A DNA stretch of 64,000 nt, taken from the NCBI RefSeq assembly GCF_026210795.1, contig NC_089458.1, positions 248,001-312,000 of the forward strand, written 5' to 3'. This DNA comes from Rhizophagus irregularis (Eukaryota; Glomeromycota; Glomeromycetes; Glomerales; Glomeraceae). The position numbers were made by a program, and so were the translations under genes. The notes below the pieces were generated by a model. The model was not told where the DNA came from. It did not search any database and saw only the letters and a program-made list of their open reading frames with translations. Shown here in pieces: positions 38,335 to 50,396 of the stretch (the stretch's first letter is position 1; each line of letters starts with the position of its first letter).

Positions 38335-39822
38335 TTATAAATTCTTAGCATTTAAAGCGACAGCTACTTTTGATCTGTTAGGTCTACCTAAATTCTGCGA
38401 AATATAATTACCAACGCGCACCAAATCGGTAAGATTCACACCTGTATGAAAGCCCATCCCTTGAAACATGTATACCACATCTTCCGTTGCTACGTTGCCA
38501 GTTGCTCCTTTGGCAAAAGGACACCCACCTAATAATCTTATTTAGTATATAAATCGAAATTATTGAGATGAGATATATTAATAAAAGAAATTCATACCCA
38601 AACCCGCAACAGAACTATCAAAAACCCTTATTCCATGCTGTATAGTTATTTATTAGATAAATATAATATAAAATAAAGTATTATTATAAATTCAAGAAAT
38701 TTAAGAAAATTAAGAAAATTGAAAATTAATATGCAAACCAACCTCTAAGGCACAATATATATTAGCAAGAGCTTGACCATAAGTATCATGACAATGTAAT
38801 GCTAATCGTTCAATTGGTACTACTTTACGAACTGCTGTTAACATTTTGTTTAATGATCCTTAACATAAACAATAATTCCGATTAAAATTGATTTTAATCA
38901 CTTATTGATATTTGATATTTTTGGTATTTGTTTCATATATAATAATTCTCACCAGGTGTGCCAACACCAATTGTATCTCCTAGAGATATCTCGTAACATC
39001 CCATTTTATACATTTCTTCAGCAATTTCTGCAACTGCTTCAGGAGAAACTTCTCCTTGGTAAGGACATCCGAGAACACAAGACACATAACTTTAACACTC
39101 AAAATAGAATTAATAAAACTTGATATTAAAAAGATATAATTAAATAAATACACAATTACCCTCTTACAGTAATTCCTGCTAAATTAGCACGTTCAACTAC
39201 CTCACGGAATCGAGATAAACTATCTTTTATTGAACAATTTATGTTTGCCTGACTAAATTTTTCGGAAGCAGCACCAAAAATGGCCACTTCTTTTACACCT
39301 ACGGAAATTGCTTTTTCTAAGCCTTTAAGATTTGGTGTTAGAACTGGATAATTAACTCCTGGCTCGCGCGTTATTTTTGTCATTATTTCACTGCAATCTG
39401 CCATCTATATTATAAATGGTTATCAATGAAGTGTGTGGTAAGAGAAAAGCGCAGTAGAGAAAAGCACTTTCACATACCTGAGGTACTAGTTTTGGTGATA
39501 CAAAAGAAGTTGCTTCGATTACTTTCAACCCTGTCTTTGATAACTTGTTTACAAAGCTTATCTTTATATCTGTTGGTACTTGTTGTTTTTCATTTTGTAA
39601 GCCGTCGCGAGGACCAACTTCTACAATTTTAACTTGGCCTGGCCCTACATTTGAGCCTAAATTCTAGGGTGACTCAACTTTTTAGAAAATAGTCTTTGTA
39701 ACAGTAGAAGCAAAACCAAAACTATTTACTTGTTCACGCAATACAGATATTGAACGTGTTTTAGTAAAAAAAGCTTTGTTCGCACGGAAGGTGGATCTAG
39801 AGACATAACGAAAAATAGCCAT
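38335..39822 (-). CDS. HMGCL: Hydroxymethylglutaryl-CoA lyase, mitochondrial
   Basis: Seven exons on the minus strand: 39822-39730, 39663-39478, 39404-39160, 39089-38953, 38858-38743, 38637-38598, 38528-38335; 336 residues. The enzyme splits HMG-CoA into acetoacetate and acetyl-CoA, the last step of leucine breakdown. The first 30 residues ([20 protein letters not shown]) look like a mitochondrial presequence. Motifs: [12 protein letters not shown] (metal and substrate binding), the LHCHDTYG metal ligands, and the active-site signature [17 protein letters not shown] with catalytic Cys at 275. The C-terminus lacks a peroxisomal CKL-type signal. The 40-nt exon 6 encodes the start of the active-site signature. 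Divergent from the P5B ATPase gene. Confidence 0.96.
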
Positions 39823-40230
39823 ATTGACGAAAGCATAAATCGCAGCCGCGCAGTCTGATAAATCTGGGTATATTAGGCGTTGATAGGTGTAACATTGATA
39901 GATATAATAACTATCGCTGCGGAATCGCGAAATATAGCCCAAGAATTTCAAAGTAGAAATCTATTTATATTCGTAACTTTCAGGTTTTAACTTTATTTTC
40001 GTGCTGAAACTTGGATCGTTATTTTTCGTATCAGCATTATTAGTTCGCCTCACATGCCGCCCGAATTTCGATGACCATTCGCGCTTTTTAACGTTTTGTA
40101 GTTGTATTTTATTTTTATTTATACCATTTGAACAACTACTTTATATTTATTATTATTATATTTTTTTCATTATTTGTTTTTTATTATTAATTAAAAACAT
40201 TTAGATTTATAAGAGCACTAACAAGAGAGC
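39823..40230. promoter_or_regulatory. Divergent upstream region, HMGCL / P5B ATPase
   Basis: A 408 bp region between two divergent starts. The half next to HMGCL (39823-40080) has moderate GC and CpG-containing words; the half next to the ATPase is pyrimidine- and T-rich. No clear shared element recognised. Confidence 0.45.
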
Positions 40231-43200
40231 ATGGTACTTGCAACTCGAGAATTTGCTGGCGGTAGTAGCCGTTCAGATAGCACAAATCCAAATTTTAATA
40301 CTTTAGAAATCGAAGAATTTAACTTTGAAGAGAATCATGATATATTGGAAGATAATGAAAGTGTCAATGGGACGAATGATAGTAAGCCATTATTAAAAAA
40401 TACAAACAAAGGGTCTTTCAAAGGAGGAAGTATAGTAGTAAATTTGTCAGGTAAGTGTATTTTTTTAACATATACTGTAAGTAACGAATTCTATTAGATC
40501 ACTCCAAAGAGCTATTATTGATATTATCACTAATTTTCTAGAAAGTCAAAGTGGTTTGTCTTTTGTCCAGAATGTTTATCTAGAAGAAGAAGACCTCAAT
40601 GTATGTTTGGTATTGTATATTTTTAGAGGTTTTTTTTCCTAAATTTTCATATCCTTTTTATTTGCATTTCAGATCATTTTAATGGGGTACCAATTTAATC
40701 GCTTTCGCCTCTACTTATATTATATTCTTTGTTTTTTGACTGGAGGGGCACTGTATCTTCTTGCACGATGGTTCCCAAAAATGTGGATTTGGTGGATTGG
40801 AAATGTTTGTATAATGGGAAAAGCTGAATGGGTAGTCGTAGAGGTTTGTAGTTTATATATTCCTCTTTAAGAATATGGAATATAATCATATTTTATATTA
40901 ATTGCCTTACATATTTTAGAATCAATGGGGCGAAATTGCGATTGAATATGTAAATCGAAAATATTATGGAGGAACTATTTCATCTGTATTTTCAATTGAT
41001 CAACTCGACGATGAAGATGTAGCATGTCATAAATCTTATCCTGATGAAATATTGCATTATTTGCATTATTTTGATCATCGTTATATAAGATTTATTTGTC
41101 ATCCTGGAATTGGAAAATTTTTACAAAATAGGTTAATATCTATAGGTCTTTTAAAATCATAGTTGTAGATATAGAGAAACGTTTATTAACGAATTTTATT
41201 AGTTTTTGGAGAGATCCAAGCTGGACATCTACTAGGATCTTAAAAAAAGGAATCACTCGTGATGTCCATAATGAACGTGAAATCATCTTTGGACCGAATG
41301 TAATTGATATTCAGGAGAAATCTACTTTACAATTATTAACAGATGAGGTCTGATTTTATTCGAGTATTTTAGATACAAATAAAGTAAGAATATGATAGAA
41401 ATTAATTTTTTGTTAAATCATATTTATAGATTTTGCATCCATTTTATATTTTTCAAGTTTTTTCAATAATACTTTGGGCTCTTGACGAGTACTATTACTA
41501 TGCTGCATGCATTTTTATCATTACTGCTACAAGCGTTATTAATACTCTCATAGAAACAAAACAGGTAAAAACATTGTATATATAATTTATAATTGTTTTA
41601 AAACTCATTGATGATATTTTTTTTAAATAGACCATGCGTCGATTACGTGAAATGTCAAAATTTGTTTGTGACGTGAGAATATTTCGCAACGGATTATGTA
41701 AGTTTATGATAATATCGATAAATTTCTTATATTTTAGTTAACATGTTTTAACAATAAATTATAGGGCGATATGTTTCATCAGAAGAATTAGTACCTGGAG
41801 ATATATTTGAAATCTCTGATCCAAATCTACACGTTTATCCATGCGATGCAGTTTTGTTAACAGGCGATTGTATAGTAAACGAAAGCATGCTTACCGGTAA
41901 GTATTAATTGTATTATATTTTATTATTTATAATTATAACCTTTTTTTCTTATATCATTTTAGGAGAGTCAGTTCCAGTTTCTAAACTACCCATTACAGAT
42001 GCAACATTACGTATGTTGGATTTAACAGCAGCTAATGTTCGACCTGAAGTTTCCAAGCATTTTCTTTTTTGTGGAACAAGGATTGTGCGAGTTAGAAAAG
42101 CCAAGAGTAATGGTATATCGGACAATAATGATGATGAAGGAGTAGCATTGGCATTGGTTGTCAGGACAGGTAAATTATTAAATATTATATCATTTATTAT
42201 TATACATTTTAAGCTAACTGTTCCATTTTATAGGATTTAATACAACAAAAGGTTCTCTTATTCGATCAATGTTATTTCCAAAGCCAAATAAGTTTAAATT
42301 CTATCGTGATTCTTTTAGATTTATTGGAGTTTTAGCGTTAATAGGTATCATTTATTTGTAAAAAAATATAAATTGAATTCATTGAATTGTTTTGACAAGG
42401 CTTTTTTACTTCTCAGCTGTAATTGGATTTTTTATAAGTACTATCAATTTTATCCGAATGGGAGTAAAATATCACATCATTATAGTACGTGCTCTAGATC
42501 TTATTACTATTGTGGTTCCCCCCGCTCTACCTACAACAATGTCTATCGGCACAAGCTTTTCTTTAGCAAGGTTAAGGAAAGCACAAATATTTTGCATAAG
42601 CCCTGCAAGGTATTTACTAATTTAATTTCCGTGAATTTGGATCCAGGAACTTTTAGAAAGCTTAAAAATTTTAACGTATTTAAAGGGTTAATATAGGAGG
42701 GAAGTTGAATGTTATGTGTTTTGATAAGACTGGTACACTTACTGAGGATGGTTTAGACGTACTTGGGGTACGTTGTGTGGATCAACCAAAAAACAGGTTT
42801 GTATTTCATTGAAATTGACTATCAATAATCCTAAATAATCCTAAATTATATTATTGGTATTAATGTATTTTGATACTTTTATTATTATTTTTTTATCTTT
42901 CAAGATTCTCAAACCTTCATACATCTGCCGATACCCTTTCTAATATAAATTTGAATGATCCTTCTGTGGACATTAAATCCGTAAGGGGATCTGATTTTGT
43001 ATCAATCTTATACGTTATGACGACTTGTCATTCTCTTAAGCTTGTTAATGATGAATTAATTGGCGATCCTCTTGATCTGAAAATGTTCGAGTTTACAAAA
43101 TGGCTATTGGAAGAAAGTGGACAAAGCAGCTCACGCCCTTCAAGTGGTGCAAAAATTTCAAGTAGCGCTTTGACTTCTTCAGCCCAGCCTGCAACTTCGA

Positions 43201-45867
43201 TGATAAGAAGTGGTAGTATTATTCCAACAGTTGTTAGGCCGCCGGGTAGTGAGCAATTCAATTTGTCTGACCTATTGAACAATGAAGTAAGTGAAAAGTG
43301 AAATATTCTTAAATATATTTTTTGACAATGAACTTTAGCCCTTAACAATTTCGTCTCTTCTTTTTTTAAGAACACATCATATCTAGAACTCGGTATTATT
43401 CGAACATTTGAATTTGTTTCTTCATTACGACGTATGAGCGTTTTAGTTAAACGATTGCGAAGTCCAACGATGGAAGTTTACGTTAAAGGGGCGCCGGAAG
43501 TTATGCGTGAGATTTGTAGACCAGATACCAGTAAGTTATCATGTTGCAAGCAAAATTTTTAGTTTACTTCCTTTTAATAATTTATTTTTTTTAAATTTTT
43601 CAAGTTCCAGATGATTATGATGAATTGTTAAATTATTATACTCATCATGGCTTTCGTGTTATCGCATGTGCATCCAAAAGCTTTAATAATTTAAACTGGG
43701 TGAAGGCACAAAAAATCAAAAGGTTTTATTTCGGATTCATTTTTATTATTATTATAACTGTCTTTTTTTATAAAATTTTGACATTCCGTAACTTCAAAGG
43801 GAACAGGTAGAACAAGATTTACAATTCCTGGGAATCATTATATTTGAGAATAAGTTAAAAACCGGTACACCGCCCGTTATTGAAAATCTTATGCGTGCAA
43901 AAGTTCGACAGATTATGTGTACAGGTAATAGTTTATTGAGGCGATTAAAAAAATATTCATTAAATTTCGTAACACAATTTCGTTTATATATATACAGGTG
44001 ATAATGTTCTCACTGCCGTAAGCGTATCACGTGAATGTGGATTAGTCAATAAGAATACAAAGACGTATATACCAAGGTTCACTGAGGGCTCTTCCGTTAC
44101 ACCTAGAGCCGAAATTGTGTGGGAAAATTTGGACGATCCGAAAGATTTATTAAATTCAAAAACTTTGAAGGTTTATAATTTTAACAATTCATTTTATTTC
44201 ATATTAATCATCAAAATTTCTTACTGACTCAGTCCAATAATTTGATATTTATTAAGCCGTTAACTCAACGAGAATCAAATTATTCCAACGAGTATCCGCT
44301 TCTCGACGCTCCTAAATATGACCTTGCTGTTACAGGTGACGTATTCCGATGGATGGTAGATTTTGCTGATGAAACTGCACTTTTTACGGTAAATACGCTA
44401 TAGCATTGAAAGTTTAATCCATATAAATTATAAATGTTTATATAACCACTTATTACGATTTACCATTTGTTATTGTTAGATGTTGATCAAGGGGCAAATA
44501 TTTGCTCGTATGTCACCTGATGAAAAGCACGAACTTGTAGAAAAATTACAACTAATGGGATATTGTGTGGGATTTTGTGGAGACGGCGCCAACGATTGTG
44601 GTGCTTTGAAAGCAGCAGACGTTGGGTTGTCATTATCTGAGGCTGAAGCTTCTGTAGCAGCACCATTTACCAGCCGCACAATGGACATTGGTTGTGTTAT
44701 AGAGGTTATCATGTGAGTAATAAGATGATCATTAAAAATAAATATTTGCTTATTATAAGAATGTCGATTAATGTAAAAATTGAATATAAATTCTTTTAAT
44801 TTATAGAGAGGGGCGTGCGGCCTTAGTAACAAGCTTCAGTTGTTTCAAGTTCATGGCTTTATATAGTATTATTCAGTTTACCACTGTCAGTTTGCTATAT
44901 TCTTTCGATTCTAATCTAGGAAACTTGCAGGTAGGTAGATTTTTGAAATATGCAATTTTTCATTTATTATTCTCTATAGCTCTAAAATTTGATTTTTATA
45001 TTTTTATTTTAAAGTTTCTTTATATAGATTTGTTCTTAATATTACCAATTGCGATTTTAAGTAAGTGATTATAATTAATTTTTTCTTCTTTTGAGATAAT
45101 GTAACTAATTTCGATGTATATCATATATTTGTAATTAGTGGGTCGCACGGAGCCTTATCCACGTATATATCCTAAACGGCCTACTGCGAGTTTAGTTTCT
45201 CTGAAAGTATTGACATCTCTCATTGGTCAAGTTTTAATTCAATCAGGATTCCAATTTTTTGTTTATTTCTTAATACGCAAGCAACCTTGGTAAGATTAAC
45301 TGATTTATTGTTTATAGATTTTTATATTATTTTTACTATTTTTATTTTATTTTTAAGGTATACACCTCCAAATATCGATCCAGATGGTAACAATATTGCT
45401 AGTTATGAGAATACCACATTGTTTCTATTATCATGCTACCAATACATTTTAATTGCCGCAGTCTTTAGTGTCGGTCCACCTTATAGAAAATCAATGTTTA
45501 GCAATGGTACCAACATATTTTATTTTATCTTGAACTTTCAGAATTATAATCATAAATCTTACGATTGGCTGTTTCTTTTATCTTTAAAATAACAGTTCCT
45601 TTTATCCTCTCAACAATTTTTCTCACATTTCTTACGTCCTTTATCCTCTTCTTTCCGACTAGTTTAATGCAACAAATATTTGAGCTTGTAATTATTGAAA
45701 ATTATTTTAAATTGTGGATTTTGTTTATCGCGACATTAGACTTTATCGTATCATGGTTAATGGAAAAATATGTATTTGGACGTATTGCGCAATGTATTGG
45801 AATTTTAGTAAATGGTAAAGTAAAGGTACAAAAGAAATTATACAAAAAAGTACAGAGTGAATTGTAA
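40231..45867 (+). CDS. YPK9: P5B-type ATPase, YPK9/ATP13A2 family
   Basis: Twenty-four exons sum to 3828 nt, 1275 residues. Exon ends: 40450, 40600, 40843, 41131, 41347, 41564, 41697, 41896, 42169, 42344, 42609, 42796, 43286, 43530, 43722, 43924, 44170, 44388, 44712, 44930, 45060, 45289, 45506, 45867; exon 12 starts at 42686 and exon 24 at 45596. P5B pumps sit in vacuolar/lysosomal membranes and export polyamines. Motifs: TGESVP near 380, the P5B signature PPALP at 521-525 in M4, phosphorylation site DKTGTLTE with Asp564, TGDN at 849-852, and GDGANDCG at 985-992. An extra hydrophobic stretch precedes M1 ([10 protein letters not shown] region), as in P5B proteins. The N domain has a Ser-rich insert near 690-730. 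The last intron and the acceptor of exon 12 were chosen because they restore family-like NVPF and RVNIGGK sequences. Confidence 0.95.
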
Positions 45868-46078
45868 ATTACTTTGAAGAATTATTTACATTATATATTT
45901 AGAATTAATTGATATTTATGAGGGGACAATAATAACTTAAGCTAGTTAATTTGGAAATCCAATTATTTTTTTGAATCGAATTTTAAATGTTTATATTCTC
46001 CATCTTTAAATTGCTTAGACCACTAATTAGAAATAATAATTAGCAAAATAGATCATTTTTCATAATAATAGAAGGATA

Positions 46079-46604
46079 TTACCATACCATCATTGAAGGA
46101 ATCCATTGATTAGGTTCGTTATGTCGCCACTAAAAATAAATTATATTAATTACTTTGTTGGTATTTAAAAAATAATTTACATGCTTATACTCTAAAATGA
46201 TTAGACTGATTTTGTAAAACACTTACTTCTCTCTCTGCAGAAATTTTCCAAACAAACCCCACAAGGACAACAATACCTGTCGTGATTATAGTAGTATTAC
46301 TTTTCCAATTAGCTGGTCGACTCCACCACCCACCGGCTATAAAATAAATTAAAATAATAAATGATCTGTTAAATTATTAGAGCGACTTTCTCAAATACCT
46401 GGAGACCTAATATTAAGATAACGGAATATGTTAAATCAAGACGTATCATAAAATACTGATTATAATAGACTTACCAAACTTCTTTAGGGTAAGGATATCG
46501 CTTGACTGCACCCTAAAAGCACCAAATTGAATCAAAGAAATTATGTTAGTTTAAGACGAAAATTGAAATAAAATAAAATATTTTCGGAAACGAAATTATA
46601 CCAT
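46079..46604 (-). CDS. 69-residue single-span membrane protein with an 8-nt micro-exon
   Basis: Five exons on the minus strand: 46604-46602 (start codon only), 46512-46475, 46406-46399 (8 nt), 46336-46227, 46129-46079; 210 nt with stop. The product starts MGAVKRYPYPKEVWSPAGGW and has one membrane span at about 30-50 (TTIITTGIVVLVGFVWKI), then a short polar tail ending IPSMMVW. The YPYPKxVWSPAGGWW pattern recalls small fungal and plant mitochondrial proteins found as accessory subunits of respiratory complex I; I cannot name it with certainty. The micro-exon GTCTCCAG is framed by good acceptor and donor sites and is required to make the conserved SPAGG. The gene is too short and split to appear as a normal open frame. 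It is divergent from eL33. Confidence 0.8.
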
Positions 46605-46798
46605 ACTATTTATTAAAAAGAAAATCAGTTAACGAATAAATATAACAAATTGATAAGTGATAAGTAAAAATATCCTAAAAGATTTGATTGGTTATTAGTT
46701 TTTATGATCAGATCTAGCAAAATGATTGGCTGAGAATATTATGAATGAAAGAAAAAAAAACTTGATATTTTCCTTCTCTTTCAAATTTTTACTTTAAA
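46605..46798. promoter_or_regulatory. Bidirectional promoter, small membrane protein / eL33
   Basis: 194 bp between divergent starts. Two inverted CCAAT boxes (ATTGG at 46687-46691 and 46725-46729) lie centrally, and a pyrimidine-rich tract (TTTTCCTTCTCTTTC near 46769) precedes the eL33 start, as is common for ribosomal protein genes. Confidence 0.5.
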
Positions 46799-47526
46799 AT
46801 GTCTGGCCAACCAGTACGGTATGTAATTTATACAATATAATTATAAAAAATACTAGATAACTTGAATTTGTAAAAATCTTGAAACAAGTCATTTGATTTT
46901 ATGAGAAGAATTTATAATATATTTTAGCTGAATGGAATATTTTTGATATTTGATTTATTAATCAAATACTAACAAGCAGTTAAATTAATAGTCTTTACTC
47001 CAAAGGTCGTGTTCTCGGATACAAGCGCTCAAAGACTAATCAATCCCCAAATACATCTTTAATCAAAATTGAAGGTGTAACAACAAAGGCAGATACACAA
47101 TTTTACCTTGGTAAACGTGTTGCTTATGTATATCGGGCTAAACGGGTGGTAATTATTTTTTGTATATAAATATATATAAATTTTTTTCTTATGTATCAAC
47201 TTTATCAACTTGATTATTTTTAGAAAAATGGAAGCAAGATTCGTGTCATATGGGGTCGTGTATCTAGGTAACAACCCTTTAATCATTATTTTCAAAGTAA
47301 TAAACATATTTGAATTTAAATTATTTATCGAATTATGATAGGCCTCATGGTAATGGTGGTGTTGTGAAAGCTAAATTCAGAAAAAATTTACCCCCAAAGA
47401 TTTTTGGTGCTTCCGTACGCATTGTAAGTAACTTAAAAAATAATTTTCATGTTTATTAAATTAAATCTTCATACTAATCACATTATTTTGTTGAAATTTA
47501 AGATGTTATATCCATCACAGATTTAA
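46799..47526 (+). CDS. RPL33: Large-subunit ribosomal protein eL33 (L35A)
   Basis: Five exons: 46799-46818, 46992-47148, 47224-47267, 47342-47423, 47503-47526; 108 residues, the normal family length. eL33 is a small basic protein of the 60S ribosome. It reads [20 protein letters not shown] at the start, then the conserved [42 protein letters not shown] and the ending VRIMLYPSQI. The first coding exon is only 20 nt and the last 24 nt, typical of intron-rich ribosomal protein genes here. Convergent with the BTB gene. Confidence 0.97.
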
Positions 47527-47658
47527 ATTAATGGAATCTTCTTAAAAATAGTTTTTCTAATGAAATAATAACTTTTTTTTTGCAAAGTTTGAATCTATTA
47601 ATATAAAAATTAAAAAGATAAAAAATTGGATTTCAAGTGATTCTTTTATTATAAATAT

Positions 47659-49352
47659 TTATTCTCTTTCGTCAGCAATCTTTAATTTTTTAAAAAGATC
47701 TTTAGCAATTTCACTAAAGCCCGTGTAATTTTCGGGATGTTCCATAACCTTATTAAAACCTTCAGTATCTCTAACTGTTGCAAAATGTTTTAATATATAA
47801 TCCATACAAACTTTTTTCAGATCTAACCATTGATGACCCAAACTAAATAATACTTCAGCAACGTTAGATATCGCCAATTCTTTGTAAATTCTTGCTAATG
47901 TACGTTGTCTTAAATCAGTGATCTGATATTTATCGGCTAGACGAAAAAGATGTACAAGAGACGTCACTTTAGACGTTCCCACAGGCTCGGAGAGCGTGAT
48001 TTCATTAGTATATAAATAGTGAAGCAAAGCATAAAATGTTGGTACATCGCAATCTGTAATGTTGACAACATGATAAAAACCAGGAGGTAAATCTTGGGGA
48101 AACTCTTCGTCATCAACTTCAGCTTCTGGTCCACTGTTTTTAGATCTACCTGATGACGAAATTCGATCTTCTTGTTGAGTAACTTGTTTTTCAATGACAT
48201 TTTCTTGAGTACCGCTTTTTGATTTAACGGTTGACTCTGGGATTTCATGATCATTTCTGTTATTTACTTGCCCATTATTATCATTAATCTTAATATTTTT
48301 GTCAACAATCTTGTAATTTCCATCACCATCATTATTAGGTGTAGTAGAAGATGTAGATGTCCCATTATCTGTATGAGTTGATCGTTGTTTTTTAGTAAAC
48401 CTTTGCTCTTCATCTTTAATCTCAACTTGTTTTGTTTTGTCTAAATCTTCTATATCTTGTCCAGAACTTTCAATATCCATATTTCGTTCAACTAATTTTC
48501 CATTTCCTGTAGAATCACGAAGTCGTTTTCTTAAACGTCCACACTCCGCAACAGATATCATGCGGGACTCAACATATCCACTAGCGAACATGGCTTTAAA
48601 ATATTCACTTCTCCCGCAAACAATTTCTTTATTTGCGCAAAGAATTTCTCCTTGAACCTGAAATAAAACATCTGCCATCCTCGGATTATTAACAACGGTA
48701 CCCCATGAGTATACTAGTGATTCTGGGGGAGCACAATTATTATCATTCCATAGAACATAATTCTCAGTAAAAGGAACATTTAAAAATTCGATTCCTAGAA
48801 CTAATTTGGTAGATGGAATCATGGACCGCTTAACAAAAAATTCACGCCCTAAACAATTTTAATTACATTTCAGTCAATAAAATTGATGGATCATAAAAGC
48901 ATCAATTTATAAAATGCCGTACCTCTATAAGAGCACCTAATAGAAAATTTTCTGAGATTTTTGTTAGTATAATAAATTGTACTCCCTATACGAGTTCGTG
49001 TTCTGGGATCAGCAAGATAAACTGTCGCGGTTGTCAACATTCGTTCTCGCCATGGCTCAACCGTTTTAATTTCGTTGGCATTAGGAATAACGCAAAGATA
49101 CAAAGATAAATATTCTTCACCATCTTTAAGGGTATCAGCCTAGCATCGTAAAAGAAAATTAACAGTAAATCCTTAAATAAAATCTTAGAATAGAAGAGAA
49201 AAAATATAATTTATAATCACTGGTTGTATCCAAAGTTGCCATAAGTGCTGGTCACTTCCTGAAGAAAAGACAGGGCTATATATTGCCTTATTCAGTTGAG
49301 CTAAACCGTCGAACGCAAATTCATAAGTTGCACTAGTAGTATTTTCACTCAT
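47659..49352 (-). CDS. MATH- and BTB-domain protein with interrupted BTB
   Basis: Three exons on the minus strand: 49352-49221, 49139-48923, 48848-47659; 512 residues. Residues ~5-145 resemble a MATH/TRAF-like substrate-binding domain (HLWQLWIQP, YLSLYLCVIPNANEI, RGREFFVKRSM). The BTB begins near 173 (RMADVLFQVQGEILCANKEI...SEYFKAMF), breaks off at about 215, and resumes near 374 (FYHVVNITDCDVPTFYALLH, YLYTNEITL). The ~155 residues between are polar, Asn/Ser/Thr/Glu-rich and probably disordered, with a basic KRLR-type patch. The C-terminal helices resemble the BACK/3-box region. Such proteins are substrate adaptors for Cullin-3 ubiquitin ligases (SPOP type). The insert continues in frame with no splice signals, so I treat it as real. 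Confidence 0.85.
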
Positions 49353-50226
49353 TGGGTATCGTCGATAAGTCGATAAGTGAAGTCGTCGAAGTTGTCGCGG
49401 ACAATAAAATTAACGGTAATAACTTTTATTGGTTTATATTATATTTCCCAATCACGTGACTTATATACACTGATAATCGAAGTTGGTTTTTTATCTAGTA
49501 GCACGTAGGCTAAACCTTTTATTTAGTATAGATAGTTAAAATAGTTAGTACATAGTATAGTTACAAAAAAGTATCATGTAATTTTTATTTTATATCACTC
49601 TCTGGTTTCGATTCACTTTTACAAAAACGTAGAAATTTACTTATAGTTCGTGAGGAATTTATTTTGGTATAATTATTACTCTCGCACCGCAATATTATAA
49701 AATACATCGATCGGTATTTACTTTAACATAGTTACAGATTATTCAGCCCTTAATGAATGGTTGTTAAATGCTTCTTTAAAAATAGCTAATTGTCATTAAA
49801 AAAAATTAGTGAACATGTGAATCATTAGCATTCAACCTTGAAATTCTGGTATAATCTGTATATTAAAACTACTAGTTTTTGACCAAGAAAAAACTGTGCT
49901 AGGAAGAAACATCCGCAGAAAGTTCAACCATCAATTTCAATCACATAATATAACGTGCAAACATTTTGAATTTCATCTAAATCATAAAATGATGAAGGGA
50001 AGGGCTTACGGAGCATTATCACTGATATTGATATAATGTTATTCTGTTTTATTAATATCGAAGAACATATCGCCTGGACCATGTGTAACTGACCAGATAA
50101 TTGTAAACGGATGTTGAGCCAAAGAGGTAAAGAGACAAAGAGGTTCATATTTTATAATTTATAAAATATATATTTTTTTTATATAAATTATATATTGTAT
50201 CTATTAATTGATTGATATTTATATTA
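49353..50226. promoter_or_regulatory. Upstream region of the MATH/BTB gene, then non-coding DNA
   Basis: The proximal part has ATCGTCGATAAGTCGATAAG repeats (49357-49378) and a TCACGTGA octamer at 49452-49459, 100 bp from the start. Beyond 49600 no gene is evident; a 74-codon minus-strand frame (50148-49924) has mixed composition and I leave it unassigned. Confidence 0.45.
49452..49459. promoter_or_regulatory. TCACGTGA octamer upstream of the MATH/BTB gene
   Basis: Perfect palindromic E-box 100 bp upstream of the start codon on the minus strand. Confidence 0.45.
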
Positions 50227-50396
50227 CACAGTGAAACTTGATATAATGGAACCATCCATTCCATTATTAAAATTTGTCAAAATCCGTTATATCGAGGGTA
50301 AATTAATTATAGATTATGATAATCCGCTCCAGACCCCAATTGGACTTTACTTATGTTCCGTTGTATCAAGGTTCCGGTATATCGAATTTCACTGTG
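50227..50396. mobile_element. MITE, 170 bp, pogo/Tc1-like ends
   Basis: Left end CACAGTGAAACTTGATATAA; right end complement CACAGTGAAATTCGATATAC, both followed inside by GGAACC. TA flanks at 50225-50226 and 50397-50398. The CAGTGAAAYTYGATATA form resembles ends of pogo-like elements. The open frames here (50231-50519) arise from the repeat. Confidence 0.85.

Noticed and set aside
43028-43375. 115-codon minus-strand frame
   Set aside because: Antisense shadow of exon 13 of the P5B ATPase.
45507-45595. Reading through the last intron of the P5B ATPase
   Set aside because: Read-through hits a stop at 45592; splicing to 45596 gives SNVPF, as expected of the family, and keeps the frame.
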